This document shows, piece after piece, positions 33,764 through 46,796 of a stretch of DNA of 64,000 bases (position 1 is the first letter of the stretch; each line of letters opens with the position of its first letter). The notes under the pieces were generated by a model. That model saw only the letters and a list, made by a program, of their open reading frames with translations, did not search any database and had not been told where the DNA came from. Position numbers and translations under genes: made by a program. The DNA comes from Myxocyprinus asiaticus (taxonomy: Eukaryota; Chordata; Actinopteri; Cypriniformes; Catostomidae): NCBI RefSeq assembly GCF_019703515.2, contig NC_059349.1:28579744-28643743 (forward strand), read 5' to 3'.

Positions 33764-34729
33764 GATGACACCATCCTCCAGGAAGTGACATTTTGCTTTT
33801 TTGGAGAAAACAACAGCACAAAAAGTATTAGCAATGGATATGATGAATTCTATGATGTTTTGTGGTATAAGTTGGTATGTCTCACTTTAAACATTACATT
33901 TTGTTTGATAAAACTACAGAAATGTTTATGATTATATTAAAATAATATATCTTTTTTAAAAGTACTGCACAGCAGGAATGATCCAGTTGCTTTAAACAAA
34001 TTCTGGAAAATAATAATAATAAAAAACATTACAAAAAGGAAGTCTACATTTTTACATGACCAAAGGTAGCATCTTTTTGGTTAAAGAAAAAGTCAAGAAG
34101 CTAATGCAAAGTCAGTTTGGTTCAAAGCTCAAAGATGCTGTACTTAACATTTGTCTATAAAATTTTCGAAACAAGGAATGCATCTTAAGAGCAGTTTTAA
34201 ATCACACAGCATAACAGGAAGACAAGTGGAAGATTCACAGAATGAAAAGATGAAAAAATGAAGTAGACAAGGAGAGGATGAAGGGAACGGGTGGAATCTG
34301 ATAAAGAAGAGTGGAGGATGGAGTGGTAGATTGAGGAGCAGGTGCACACACTGTGATGACAAGTGATCCTCCCTTCCTCTGTGTAGAAGTGCAGACGGGG
34401 AGAGACACTGGGGACCAACCCCTATTTGATCTGAACCAAACTTTTTGGTCAGAGCAGAGGAGGAAAAGCTGCAAGGAGAATGATACATTATGTCTTTGAG
34501 CAGTGTGCCTGAATGGAAAAACTTGATGTGATTTTTGTATTCATGCTCTGATCCATATATTGCTTTTTAAAAACGTGTTTCAAAAGATTCAGTTAAGGAA
34601 CATACTGGGTTATTTTCAACTGAAATATTTTCAATTGAAATATTCAGAATTTATATTTGTAATATAATGCCTATATGATCAGAGAATGGAGATATCAAGT
34701 GGGAATATCCCACATCTGACTTTGAAAGC
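33764..34729. other. Gene-free stretch
   Basis: No gene or repeat recognised. The minus strand of 34140-34490 gives Ser/Pro-rich overlapping frames without similarity to known proteins. Confidence 0.4.
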
Positions 34730-35843
34730 AGGGTATCTGCAGGTTCAAAGGAATTAAATTTAAGACTTTTTAAGGCCAAATAAAAGAAAAATTTAAGACC
34801 ACTTTCGCAATAAAAAAAAAAAAAAACACATTAATTCATTAGCTGGTAAATACAGAACCACTGAGGCTACTTGAATGTCTCTGGACATGTTTTTATTTAT
34901 TTATTTTTTTATAATTTATTGTGCATTTATGTGTTAATAAGTTAATACAACAATAAAACTCTAAATGAAATAATTTAGAATGCATGTAGCCTAAAATATG
35001 TAGCCTATATTGTGACCCTTCTCTAACTTGCTTTCCAGCAAGACGTGATGCAATAGACCAATGCTTTGGCAATGTCACCACTTATGTCAAACATGGAAGT
35101 GGTGGCAAAAAGCATGTGCAAAAAATAAACTTTTGTTGGATTACATTGTTGAAAAATGATTCCGAGGGCTCTAGTTGACTGCTGTGGCTTCAAGATCATC
35201 AACAGAGCTGACTTGACTGAGGAGATCATTTCAACTCACAACTTTGCAGCATAAATTTATAGCGAACATGATTACATGTTTGTTATTAACTCATATCATT
35301 ATAGTAATTGTATCACTAAGAATATGTTTGTATTTATGATGGTTTTGTGTCGTACTTTCGTTTAATCCTCAAATCTATCAAATCTAACAAATCAGCGGGC
35401 TTTCTGCCAGCACTTACTGTAAATAAGAGGATTGGTCTATAGACCTTATTCACAGTAGAGCCATGTTTGATTTTTAATGGGAATGGAAACGAGGCTGTGA
35501 GGGATAGACTTACCATTTCTTCAATGGCATGCATGGTGTAAATCTGTAAAAAGCTCCAATATCCAAACTGATTTTCCACAACTCATGTTGTCTGGAGTTT
35601 TTTGTCTACTGAGTGTCCTTGAAAAGATATTTTTTCAATATTTTGTACACAGAACGATCCAAAAACACTTTAAACTGCAGTACATCTCATCGAAGAGACT
35701 GTACATCTATCCCGCACAGCCTTGTTGTCATTGTCATTAAAAATCAAAGATATCGCTGCTGTGAATAAGGTCTAGCGTGTGCTGAAAAACATTTATATTT
35801 TTTTTCCTTGGCAGATACCTTTAACAAATACTTTAACAGGTAG

Positions 35844-36097
35844 TTAAAGGGCAGTTCATTTTAATAATGAAATTTCTGTCATCACTGTTCACCCTTGAGT
35901 CTGTATGAATTTTTCTCTGCCATGGAACAAAAAAGGAAATGTTAAGCAAAACGTTTAGTCTTAGTCACCGTTCACTGTCACTACATCTTGTTTTTCATTC
36001 AATGAAAGTGAATGGTGACTGAAATAAGAAAGTCATACAGGTTTACAACAGCATGAAGGTAAGTGATGACAATTTTCATTTTTGAGTGAAATATCTC
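35844..36097. repeat. Palindromic TTAA-type MITE, diverged
   Basis: TTAAAGGGCAGTTCATTTTA at the left, TGTCATCACTGTTCACCCTTG, and the inverse TTTCATTTTTGAGTGAAATATC at the right. Confidence 0.65.
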
Positions 36098-36718
36098 AAA
36101 TAAAAACCCATCAGTTACCTTAAAAATGCCTGTTTAAAGTTGACAAGAAGTATTGAAAATGTTAACAGATTAAATTATGAAAGAGAAGGAGAGGGAGAGA
36201 TGCTTTGCTGTTGTTTTCCCCTGATTGGTCTGAGTAACTCGCAGCATCATGCAGGCTGCTCTGTCTTGTCTGTCCGTGCGCTGTCAGTGTCCTCTTTGCT
36301 CTGCAACGTTATCACTGCGTGAGAAAAGGGACGTGTGTCTTGAGAGTGTGAGAACAGTGTCAGTTGCGTTGGCAGCCCTACATCTAGAGAGATGGAGATG
36401 AGAGATATAACAGGTGTAAATCTGCAGCTGAGTAGTTCTGTTAGCTTTACAATTATTGTTAAAGGAAGTGTAAAATAAGGAAGCACAACGATTTGAAAGG
36501 CGTCAAAAGACCGCTCCAACCTCGTGCGCTTGCAAATTGTAATGTTGACCGCTTTGTCGATTATAAACAGAAGCGACAGTTAGAGACGCAAAATAACACC
36601 ATTTGCATTTCGGATTAACGGGTTTATGAAGGTTTAAACATGTGTAACATCATAAGTTCAGTAAAAATGCACTTCCCTGCATGCGCTCACACTAAACTCA
36701 AGCTTCAACTTCTAAATG

Positions 36719-36721
<3 letters not shown>

Positions 36722-36755
<34 letters not shown>

Positions 36756-36760
36756 GATGA
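36722..36760. repeat. (GA)n microsatellite
   Basis: Mostly GA repeats with one GATA interruption, inside the hAT-like element. Confidence 0.9.
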
Positions 36761-36880
36761 TTTTGACTCAGCAAACTAAATTTAAGACTTCTTGTAATTT
36801 ATTTAAGATATTTAAGACTTTTTAAGGCCTTACATTTAAAAAAGTAAATTTAAGACTTTTTAAGGACCCACGGATACCCT

Positions 36881-38942
36881 ATGAAAGGAATGCAGCCTAA
36901 CTGGCCTGTACTAACCAGCCAAACCCTGACCCCTTGAACATACAGTAACTACAGCAAACTCTACCCACAGGAACTATGTTGATGATGCATTACCAGAAGT
37001 TCCTCCTCTTAGAAAATTTGTTTCAAATCAAAAGGATGACAAAAGGACAACTTTAGTGCTTGAGTAACAGACATTTACAGTATTAACCAAAGAATTCATG
37101 TAATTGCTTACACAAAAATATAAGCTTCACATTTTTGCTTTTAAACCCTCTCTTCCACTTGCTGTTAGTCATTTTATTGTAAGTGTAACTCTAATTGTGC
37201 TTCCTGTTCATTTTTAACAAACTGAGGGACAAATCGAAATTATTGTGTGCCACAGATGCACAAATGCAACAGTTAAATAACTTGTTTAACTGTTGCATTT
37301 ATACAGACTTATATAATGTGAAAATCAAATAATCATGTCTGTTTTTTTTTTTATTGTGTTAATTAAGAGTTTCCTCTGTGGCTGAAACAGCGGACAACAG
37401 TAATGATGTTTGCTTAGGGAAGTTAAGTGCAATTAGTTCAGCGCTATTATCCGTGGAATTGAGAGAGTTAGGTAATGAAGGTCAGTCATAATAGTGGCTG
37501 TAGGAGTGCCCCATATTCCCCCCATTTCTGAGGGTTACAGTTTGTTTGATGAATGGGCCTTATTATAATTTAGACATCTGATACATCTAGGGGAGAGAAT
37601 GTTTTATGCTTCACTTGATCAGTCTAAGGCATCTGTTAAGGGACAAAAAGTGTGCCTTTGTTCTCTTAGAAATGTTTGGTCATCATGTGGAGGCCTGGCT
37701 GCCATTTCAAACGCCATGCAATTTAATGGTTTAGTAGACAAAAGCTAGAATTCTATCTACCAGATATTTACTAGAGTTTAGGCAAGACTTAAACACTTGC
37801 ATCTCTTAAGGCAAGGGTATAAATTTTTCAGAGTGCCATTATGTTTCACACATGATCCAGTGCTCTAGCCTTTCAAAGTAACTCTTTTGACCGCGAGCGC
37901 ATATAGACCCATTCGATGCGCACAACTACTGCGTTGTGATACTCTTTAGTACAGTCAATGGCAGGCACATGTGCAAATGACATGCACAGACACGGAGTGT
38001 CTGTTTGTTTAGTTTGTGCATACTACGCAGATGATGAATTTTGCGTCAGGTGCACTGTGTGCAAGACGTGTTGGCACGCGGAAAGCTGAAATATACTTTG
38101 GCCATTAGTTAACAATTTTTGTGCCACAAATTGTAGGAAATCCTGAAAGTATTTTTCTGACTAACTATCTGATTAAAGCTCATCTGATTAAAAAAACCTG
38201 ATAAGTACTGGTAGACAAGAAATCCAGATCTATCTTGTGCTAAGGAACTAGGCTAAAGTAAAGGTTTGAACCACTTTTGTGCTGATCTCTCCTTCTCATC
38301 CCCCACCCCCCCAACACACCTTCCTTCTAGCTATCACGTTTTCTGCTTGGTTACTGGAGCTGAACATGATTCAATCAGAGTTGTTGATGAGGGAAAAAAA
38401 AATTATTGAAAGGAGAAAAGTGGAAACAAAGGAACACAGCATGTGAAAAGGTGCATCTGAAAAAAACAAAATGGCCCAGATTTCAACAAAGGGATGCTAT
38501 GAAAAATCACTGGGGTTTGCTAATCTCAACAAGTTTATTTTATATTAAATCTTAGAGTGAAAAGGCCTTTTGTTCCCTGTTTAAAATATAAAATCTTACT
38601 AGTACATTGACACTGTTGTGTTCTTACCATTTACTTCAAGGTCAAAACCAAAGTCAGATTTATTGTTATTTTATTCTTTGCAGGACAGAGAGAAAAACTA
38701 AATGTAGTTTCACGGGAAAACTTAAGCATTTAGATATACAAAGAAAAGACAAAGATGAATCTATCTATCTGTCTGTCCGTCCGTCCGTCCGTCTATCTAT
38801 CCATCAATCTATCCATAATTTTTTCTATATTTTTGGACCATTTATTAATCTTGGTTCATATTAATTTACAAATATAGTATTGCTCATTGTTAGCTACTGT
38901 TAGTTCATAATGCATTAATTATTCTTAATTTATACAACTTTT
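36881..38942. other. Gene-free stretch with one tetranucleotide microsatellite
   Basis: (CTAT)n/(CTGT)n/(CCGT)n lies at about 38758-38816. 37870-38095 is unusually CpG-containing for this window (CGCGAGCGCATATAG). No exon or known repeat recognised. Confidence 0.45.
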
Positions 38943-39293
38943 AAAGACATAGTTCACCCAAAAAAGATAAATCTCTTATCATTTACTCATACTCATGCCT
39001 TCTCAAACTCGTAGGACTTTCTTTCTTTTGCGGAATACAAACAACGATATTTTGAAGGATGTGTGATGTGTTTTTGTCCATGTCAATGGGGTCCAAACTT
39101 GTTCAAGCGCTTTCACGCTTGACACATGCATGCTTGCATGTTCATGCGAAAATGAATGTGTGCGTTATACAAACCGAAGGTCTTGCGTGAACATGCAAAC
39201 ACACAGAAGAAAGAAAGTCATATGAGTTTGAGACGACTTCAGGGTGAGGAAATGATGAGAGAATGATCATTTTTGGGTGAACTATCCCTTTAA
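38943..39293. repeat. Palindromic TTAA-type MITE, complete
   Basis: TTAAAGACATAGTTCACCC at the left and GGGTGAACTATCCCTTTAA at the right, with the TTTACTCATACTCATGCC arm and its inverse TCAGGGTGAGGAAATGATG. Confidence 0.85.
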
Positions 39294-39295
39294 TG

Positions 39296-40113
39296 TACAC
39301 CGTAAAAAAAAAAAAAAAAGCTGTTAAATTTACGGAAAAAAACTGGCAGCTGTGGTTGCCAGAAATTCTCGGTAACCATGTTTCAGGCTTTACGGGATGT
39401 AATTTTGATGCCTGTATATTTTATGGTGCATTACATTTTATATTATTAAATGATAAAAACGTAATACTTTAAACTTCTGAAACTGTAAAAATCTGCTTTT
39501 CACGTTACTCACCGTAGTATTTACAGAAAGGCACATGATGACATGAAGTTCATCAGTAGTGGCCTTTCCAAGAGCAATGACCAATAAACATGTAGAGACA
39601 GTGCTCAGTGTCACTCACACAAACAATAAACACCATCAGGGTAACACATGTGAAATTAAAATAATGCAATAAACATTAAGTAAACTACATCAAATATAAC
39701 ACAGAACACCCTAATGTAGATAAGTGATATAAAAAATAAGAAGAAACAACTATTCCCATAAAATATAATGAAATGTGATGGGTCATGACGGGAATTCTGG
39801 GAACGCCCGATTATATATATACATATATTTTTTAAATGTAATTTTAACAATGATTTACTGTAAAAAGTACATGCACTCTCTTGTTAAACATAATATAAAA
39901 TTTTACCATTGATTATACGGTAAAATCATACTTTTTACATGTAAAAATTTACTGTAAAATTACATGTATTGTCTTTTTAAATATATTATAATTTTTTTAC
40001 CGTATATTTTAAGGTAACTGCCATTTACCAATTAAAGTTTTTTTTACTGTTGCATTTTTGCAGTCTTTTAACGTTAAAATTACAAAATTACACTGTAAAA
40101 TTTTTACAGTGTA
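39296..40113. repeat. TA-flanked MITE with CACCGTAAAAA ends
   Basis: The 13-base termini TACACCGTAAAAA and TTTTTACAGTGTA are inverted repeats with one mismatch, including a TA at each edge, as for TA-targeting elements. The interior is AT-rich with further GTAAAATTTTACAG words. A 65-codon antisense frame inside is not a gene. Confidence 0.7.
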
Positions 40114-40140
40114 AAAACTATGTTAGTATATGTAGAATAT

Positions 40141-40580
40141 ACAGTTACTGAGCACTTTATTAGGAACACAATGATCCTAATAAAGTGCCCAACTTGGTCT
40201 TCTGCTGATGTAGCCCATCCGCCTCATGGTTCGACCTGTTGTGCATTCGGAGATGCTATTCTGCTCACTACAGTTGTACAGAGAGGTTATCTGAGTTACC
40301 ATAGCCTTTCTGTCAGCTTGAACCAGTCTGGCCATTCTCCGTTGACCTCTCTCATCAACAAGGCATTTCCATCCGCAGAACTGCCGCTCACTGGATGTTT
40401 TTTGTTTTTGGCACCATTCTGAGTAAACGCTACATTCTGATGGTTAATGTGAACATTAACTGAAGCTCCTGACCCGTATCTGATTGCTTTTATGCATTGC
40501 ACTGCTGACACGCAATTAACTGTTTAGATAATCACATGAATAAGTGTACAGGTGTTCCTAATAAAGTGCTAAGTGAGTGT
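40141..40580 (-). mobile_element. Non-autonomous Tc1-like element, copy 2
   Basis: TGAGCACTTTATTAGGAAC at the left and GTTCCTAATAAAGTGCTAAG at the right. It is colinear with 2218-2755 but lacks about 80 bases (the start of the transposase remnant). Confidence 0.8.
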
Positions 40581-41729
40581 ATGTAGAAAAGTTACCACGA
40601 TTAATAAATACTGTAGAAGTAAAAAGTTCATTGTTATTTCATATATGAGTATGGGAGTATCATGGAGGCCTAAGTAAGTGTTCCTCTGTACATATTGTCT
40701 TACAAGGTAATTTATAAGAGCCAATTTGTTAACTATTTTCTTCAGAGGTTATATGGGGTGTTAACACCAAAAATATATTTGCTGAACAGTGAGATCTAAT
40801 ACTAAGGACAAGAGGCAAGAAATTGGTGAGAATTCGTCATCGACATTTCTTAATGAGGGGCATTAATAAATGAAGGAAAGCAGCATAGTTAAACAATCTC
40901 GGTATAATGATATGGAGAGGAAAGAGCTTCCCTGAATTCCCATTAGAAACATTAAACCTCGCCAAAATCACTATTTTCCTTCTGGCGGCTCATTAAGCGT
41001 GTTGCTGTCCACCTTGCTCACTTTTTTAATCAACCTCCCTCTGTTTCCAACTCTCAACAAAGAAGGGTGGATTTAAGAGGGCACCATCAATGAGCCGCCC
41101 TCCCCTACAGCAAGGAGTTTCAGTGGACGAAACATCTGAGTGCCAAGGTAATTAAGACTCTTCTTGCAACTCAGGCACTACACTACACCACTGCAGACTT
41201 TAGTGGACTCTTCAGTCATCTCAGGAGAAGTGTTTCTAAAGTCAGGAGAACAAATTAATCATGGTCAGTGTCAAAAACAGAGTGCAACATTGTCCCTGCT
41301 TTAAAAGTTGAGTCATCAAATGTTTCTTTTCAAAACATTTTTACATATTTTGGATAGTTTTATATTGTTACACAATACTTTCAATAACAAACAAAAAAAT
41401 TTAATTCTGAACACTGGAACATGCAACAGTACTGTTGAGGAGTAGCTAACTATAAGTTGTGATGCTATTTTTCAGTAGCATTAAAATAGCTCAGCTGTTT
41501 TTAAAATAATGTAGCTTTTCCAGTAACAAGTTAGTAATTGTGTGGTGTGACAAAATTCTACATTGTCATTACATTGTTTACAGCATCAGTTTAGAGTGTA
41601 GAAGTGCTTTTGAGTGAGCAGACTGTCCTTGCTCTCAGAAAGCTTTTGGAAGTGTGATTTAGCATTCGGTTCAAACTGATTCACTGATTTCCCAGAAGTC
41701 CCCATGCACCATTTGATGTGCTCTTATTC
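40581..41729. other. Gene-free stretch
   Basis: No gene or named repeat. 40850-41260 is less AT-rich and free of known repeats; it could be single-copy or conserved non-coding DNA, which needs comparison to tell. Confidence 0.4.
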
Positions 41730-41895
41730 AGTGTTGGGCAAGCTACTCAAAAAATGTAGCTAGCTAAGCTACCAACTACTCAACAGAAAAATTAGTTAAG
41801 CTAAGCTAAAAGATACACTTAAGAAAAAGTAGCAAGTTACACTACAAGCTACACGCCAAAAGTAGCTTGCTACATTTAAGCTACTTTTTTCAACC
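41730..41895. repeat. Fragment of a GTGTTGGGCAAG-type DNA repeat
   Basis: CAGTGTTGGGCAAGCTACTC followed by alternating AGCTAAGCTA and AAGCTACTTTTT words is the terminus of a common fish non-autonomous element. The other end is not seen. Confidence 0.5.
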
Positions 41896-42132
41896 GCAGA
41901 TGCATACTGTCATAGACAAAGCACCTAAAAGACATATTCACATGACTTTTATCAAAGCCATGGTGCAGTATATTACCGTTTAGTGCAATACAGTATACAA
42001 GTATACAACAGGTGCAATATGTATGTCCACGTAAAACAAACAAACATGTAAATTCATATTTAGACATGCTACCTATACAAACCATGTGTTCAACATTAAA
42101 AATCACTATTTTTACATTTTATTTCTTATACT

Positions 42133-43020
42133 TGTAGCCAAGTGGTTTAAAAAGCCATTTGTTTGTATTGCACTAAAATTTGGTGTGGCCCCTTTAAGAA
42201 ATCCTCATTCTCAGTGCGCATGCGAGAGAGGAGTAGTTCAGGCTGTGAGAGGGAAATTTATGGTGAAACTACTGTGAGATCATCTGGTTAGAAAGCGGAA
42301 GATATCATCTTTTTGGCTAAGTTTACATTTTTTATTGTAAAGATGCACTATTTATTAGTTCATGTGTTAGTCTAAAATAAGATGTTTGATATGTAATTTG
42401 ACTAGATGCACGGAGTTCGCACGTGTAACCGCGTGGTGAAGCTAAAAGGTGTTCGGTATGTGAAATTTAGGAATAATTCATATAAAGTGCATAAAGTAAT
42501 GTTGGTTCAATGTATCATGCCTTTCTGTGTTAACGCTTTGGTTTACTAAAAGTGTTCATTTAAAGTGCTTGAGTTGAGTGAAAAATGCATGTGTTTGAGA
42601 GCTTATATGTGTAATGTGAAATCAAGCTAAAGGTGGCTAAGCTAATATGGGTCTATATTAATTTCCTTTTGTGCTCTAATGTATAGCCACTGCCGTATTT
42701 TGTAGATAAGATTTTATTTTATTTCTCTGTGGTGTTTTGTAACTGGTATCCTAATTTGATTTATTTGTATACTTTATTATTGTAATATAGGGAATTAAGA
42801 GGTATTGTCATTTAGTCATTTATTTATTATTCTTTTTCCCAAGTTTTATTTTTGTAACAATTCAAGAGCGATACACCCGTATTTTGTTTAAGATACTTCA
42901 TATTTTTATTAGAGCTTCCATAGACTGCTGATTTTCTTCAAAACAGCAGTCAGAAAAGAAACCCCAAGAAACAGAGAGTGAGTTTTGGTGTATGTTTATT
43001 CACATATACCCCGCCATATT
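42133..43020 (+). repeat. 5' LTR of Gypsy-2
   Basis: About 888 bases; TGTAGCC to CCGCCATATTT. It contains a segment of about 140 bases (42570-42735) absent from the 3' LTR. Confidence 0.85.
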
Positions 43021-43022
43021 TT

Positions 43023-43040
43023 TGGTACCAGGAGTGGGGT
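43023..43040 (+). promoter_or_regulatory. tRNA-type primer binding site of Gypsy-2
   Basis: TGGTACCAGGAGTGGGGT begins two or three bases after the LTR. TGG is the complement of the CCA tail of a tRNA. I did not assign the tRNA. Confidence 0.7.
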
Positions 43041-43401
43041 TTCTGACTTTTGGAGCTCTTAGGAGTTTTTGTTTTTCGAAAAAGTGGTAGTGGTGGGTAT
43101 GTGTGCCATAGAAGTCACAGCGTTGGAGGATTTTCGCCGGGCTACAGATGTCCAGTGGGGAAACATCGGCAGAGGTTTCCATGGCCCAGGGATGGGAATG
43201 CTGGATGAGAGGGAGGACATCACCAGTTGCTATGGAGTCTGAGGCGCATGCTGTGTACCATTTGCATATCCTTTGAAGTGTACGAAGGAGATGGACTTAC
43301 AGAAACATTTCTGTGCACAAACAGGTGAAAAGAGAGACATTTGAGAGAAACCAAAGAAGAAAAAAAACTGTATTTGTGACTTCATTTAATCTGATGTCAA
43401 A

Positions 43402-44480
43402 ATGTCACAGTCTGATGATGAGGGTTCTGTAGTTCAGGATGCTGTTTTTGAACAAGATGCAAATAGTAACCTGGATGATGTCCAGGGACGAATTCAAGAA
43501 CTGAGCAGAAAACATGACGAAGCTATGGCTGCTATTGCTAGTCTGAATAGCGTGCCAACCAGGACTTATGTATATGTCCCAAGAGAACGTCCCTTTCAGT
43601 GGCGATTTCAGTAAAGATGGTAGAAGTATGGATGAGTTTGTTGAGGAAGTGGAAAGGGTGTTACTGATTAGGAATCAGACCCTGGAAGATCAGATTGATT
43701 TTGTTCTTTCTCTACTGAGAGGTGCAGCTTTAGAGGAAGTTAGGTTGCGGAAGGGGAATGAATCCCAGCAACCCAGAGACCTCTTTGCTTACCTGAAAGA
43801 GGCTTTTGGAGAAAAACGTAGCACTTCTCAATTTCTGCAAACCTTTTACACTTGTAAACAAGCAGGTGAAGACATACAAATGTATTCTTATGCTTTATCA
43901 TAAATTCTGAACTCTGTATTGAAACAGTCGTTGAATGCAGTTCGCAGATGAGAATGTTACTTTCCACGACCAGTTCATTGAGGGAGTGAGAGACGCATCT
44001 CTCTGGAGAGAGCTTCGTAATTTGGTAAGAGATAGGCTGCAGTCGACTTTGATCGATGTAAGAGATGAAGCTCTAATGTGGTCTCAGGAAGATCCTAAGC
44101 TGTGTACCGGTAAAGTAGCGCTTAACTGTAGTTTGAGTTCTGAGGCTACAGAAGCCCAGTGTGCTGCGATGGCAATGCCTGTAAAGGGCCCTGCTACTCT
44201 TGAAGCAGTGCTACAGGTGGTAGCAGAGCAAGGAAAAGCCATAGGTGAGCTAACTCAAGCTGTACAGAAACTGACCTTACAGTGTACTAGACCTGAGTCG
44301 GTGGTTTGCAGTAAATCAAAGTCACAGCCTAAATTTACAGATGATGGCCAGCCTATTTGCTTCAAGTGTAATGGGGAAGGACACATAGCTAAGAACTGTG
44401 TCCGAAAACTCAAGCAAACAGTTGCTGGAAATGCATCCACTTCTGGGGCTCAGGGAAATGCGCACCCTCGAACGCTGTGA
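43402..44480 (+). pseudogene. Gypsy-2 gag, two frameshifts
   Basis: Starts at ATG 43402 (SQSDDEGSVVQDAVFEQD). The first 60 residues include a coiled-coil-like stretch (QGRIQELSRKHDEAMAAIAS). The frame is lost near 43590 and continues in the next frame from GDFSKDGRSMDEFVEEVERV through a capsid-like domain (LRGAALEEVRLRKG, DLFAYLKEAFGEKRS, FLQTFYTCKQ). It is lost again at about 43900 and resumes at 43935 (FIEGVRDASLWRELRNLVRD). It ends with a complete zinc knuckle CFKCNGEGHIAKNC (44358-44399). The capsid part resembles gypsy gags of the type domesticated as vertebrate PNMA genes, but I cannot test that here. It builds the particle and binds RNA in the family. Confidence 0.85.
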
Positions 44481-44539
44481 GTCGAGCGACGCAAGGTTAC
44501 TGTATAGGCTCAACTCCTGTAGACACAGATCGTGACCGA

Positions 44540-45735
44540 CTACTAAAGTAGTTTCTTGCTTACTTGACACGGGTAGCCAAGTCAGTACAATTACAGAAAA
44601 GTTCTTTAAGGAACATTTGGCAGGTGAAGCTGAAGACATGCATTCTCTTGTGCCACCTGAGAAACTGTTATTTCCCATACAGGTTGTAAACCTCTCAACA
44701 GAAGATATCTGGTTGTCACCCCGAACCAGACTCGGAACTCTTTCTCCTGTTGAGTCTGTTGACTTCAATGAGCGCTGTGAAGTGAAGTTCCAGAGGATTT
44801 CGGCTGGGGTCGAGGAGGTAACTGTGGATGAAAAGAGTAGTCAGGTATCAGAGAATCATGTACGAGACCTCCTTAACAAGCTACACATAGGTGGTACTGC
44901 TGAGCAAAAAGAAATGTTGAATGCTTTGTTATCCAGGTACGCTGACGTGTTCGAGCTGGAGGATGAGGACTTAGGGTTTTCTGACAAAGTGCAGCATGAA
45001 ATTCATTTGGTAGATGATGCTCCCATTTCTCAGCCATATCGGCGCATTCCAACAACCCAGTATGGGGAGGTCAGTGAACATATCACTAAACTCCTAAAGA
45101 AGGGTGTGATCAAAGAAAGCAGCAGTGCTTATGCATCTCCTGTTGTGCTTGTATGTAAGACTGATGGTAGTCTAAGACTCTGTGTTGATTATAGAAAGTT
45201 GAACTCTAAAACAAAACGAGATGCTTTTCCTTTGCCTTGTATAGACGAGAGTTTTGACACCCTCCAGGGAGCAAAGTTCTTTTCGACGATTGACCTGGCT
45301 AGTGGTTATCATCAGGTCGCAGTGCGTGACCAGGACTGACCTAAAACTGCGTTTACGACCCCTTTTGGTATCTTTGAGTATTCTCGGATGCCATTCGGAG
45401 TTTGTAACGGACCATCCACTTTTCAACGCCTCATGCAACGCACAATGGGTGATTTGATCTTCCAGATCATGCTGGTATATCTGGATGATATCCTTGTGTA
45501 CTCGCCTACATTCCATGAACACATTCAGAGGCTAGAGACAGTTTTCCACAGATTAAAAGAGGCAGGGCTTAAGGTCAAGATTGAAAAATGCCATTTTGTG
45601 CAGGACAGGGTAAATTTCTTGGGTCATCAAATATCCGGCCATGGCATTGGCACTGACCCAGAGAAAATTGCGGCTGTTTGCCAATGGAAAATTCCCAGCA
45701 GTGTAAAGGAACTAAGATCATTCTTAGGTTTTGTA
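44540..45735 (+). pseudogene. Gypsy-2 protease and reverse transcriptase, one TGA
   Basis: The protease active site is present: LLDTGSQVSTIT with Asp-Thr-Gly at 44566-44574. The frame then runs to the polymerase (PYRRIPTTQYGEVSEHI, KTDGSLRLCVDYRKLN, FFSTIDLASGYHQV with the first catalytic Asp). A TGA at 45337-45339 interrupts the frame, which resumes unchanged with MPFGVCNGPSTFQRLM and the active-site YLDD box (45478-45489), then VNFLGHQISGHG. At about 45735, in the FLGF region, a single frameshift moves coding to the next frame. All catalytic residues that I can check are kept, so damage is recent or slight. Confidence 0.9.
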
Positions 45736-46796
45736 GTTATTCCAGAAAGTTTATTGAGGGTTTTTCCAAAATTGCAGGTCCTCTTCATGATGTAATGAAC
45801 CAATGTTTGAAACAGCAGGGGATTGTAGGAAAACCAGATTTTGGTTCTCTATGGTCAGTTGAATGTCAAACAGCTTTTGAAGTCCTAAAGGATAAGATGA
45901 CTTCGGCATCTGTACTAGGCTATGCAGATTTCACTCGTCCTTTTACCGTAGAGACAGATGTGAGTAGGGAAGGGCTGGGAGCTGTCCTATCCCAACAACA
46001 GGGTGATCAGAGGAGAGTTATTGCATATGCCAGTAGGAGGTTGCGTAATGCTGAAAGAAATGATCGGCACTATAGTTGCATGAAATGTGAGCTACTAGCT
46101 CTCAAATGGGCCGTGCTGGAAAAATTCTGTAGTTACTTGCTAGGCTCTAAATTTGTTGTTATTACGGATAACAATCTGCTGTGCCACCTAAAAACAGCAA
46201 AATTAGGTGCTCTTGAACAGAGATGGATGGCTCAGTTAGCTGTTTTTGACTTCGAGGTGAAGTATCGTCCAGGACGGCACAATGCCGCGGCTGATGCGCT
46301 GTCTAGGCAGCCGTTAGCAGGGGAGCCTGCTAATCCTGAAGATGAAGAATTTGATGATTGCGTCGCCATCTGTAACGTGATTAGCAAGGGTACAGCTCTA
46401 GACTCGGAACTGTTGACGGCAGGGGATAAATGCTGTAAGATTAGACAGATACGTGCTGTGGAGGATAGTGACAGTAGGGAAGTGACTGATACTCAAGGGG
46501 GTACATTTACTCTTCCAGGCTATACTAAGGCTGATCTGGTGGGTTTCCAGTTGAAGGATCCAGTTCTTGGTGTTTTCAGAAAGTTCTGGGACCGTAGGCG
46601 GAAGCCCATGGGTCAGGAAAAGTCCACCCTGTCAAGGCCTGTATTGTCCTTGTTAAAGCAGTGGAAGTACCTTAGAGAATTGGAGGGGTTGTTATATTGT
46701 GTTGTGAATGACCCCTGTCATGGTGAGTGTCAGCAGTTGCTCTTGCCGGCATGCTTAAAGGAGCAAGTCCTTAACAGTGTCCATAACAATATGTGA
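45736..46796 (+). pseudogene. Gypsy-2 RNase H and start of integrase, ends at TGA
   Basis: Continues the polyprotein in a new frame: YSRKFIEGFSKIAGPLHDVM, then RNase H (FTVETDVSREGLGAVLSQQQ with the first catalytic Asp, MKCELLALKWAVLEKF with the Glu, VITDNNLLCHL with the next Asp). The linker VKYRPGRHNAAADALSRQ follows, and after it a spacer of about 130 residues and the beginning of the integrase zinc domain (VLNSVHNNM). A TGA at 46794-46796 interrupts the zinc domain; its second His and its Cys pair lie just after it in the same frame. Confidence 0.9.

Larger units (their letters stand above)
34730..36880. mobile_element. hAT-like element with AGGGTATC ends
   Basis: The left end is AGGGTATCTGCAGG followed by ATTTAAGACTTTTTAAGG. 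The right end is the inverse (AGACTTTTTAAGG, then ACCCACGGATACCCT). Flanks TTGAAAGC and ATGAAAGG agree at six of eight positions, consistent with an old 8-bp duplication. The first 690 bases are repeated at 20448-21141. No transposase frame is left, so this is a non-autonomous derivative. It contains a MITE at 35844-36097 and (GA)n at 36722-36760. Confidence 0.75.

Noticed and set aside
38758..38816. Short regularly spaced repeats as a CRISPR-like array
   Set aside because: It is a plain tetranucleotide microsatellite with no spacers, in a vertebrate context.
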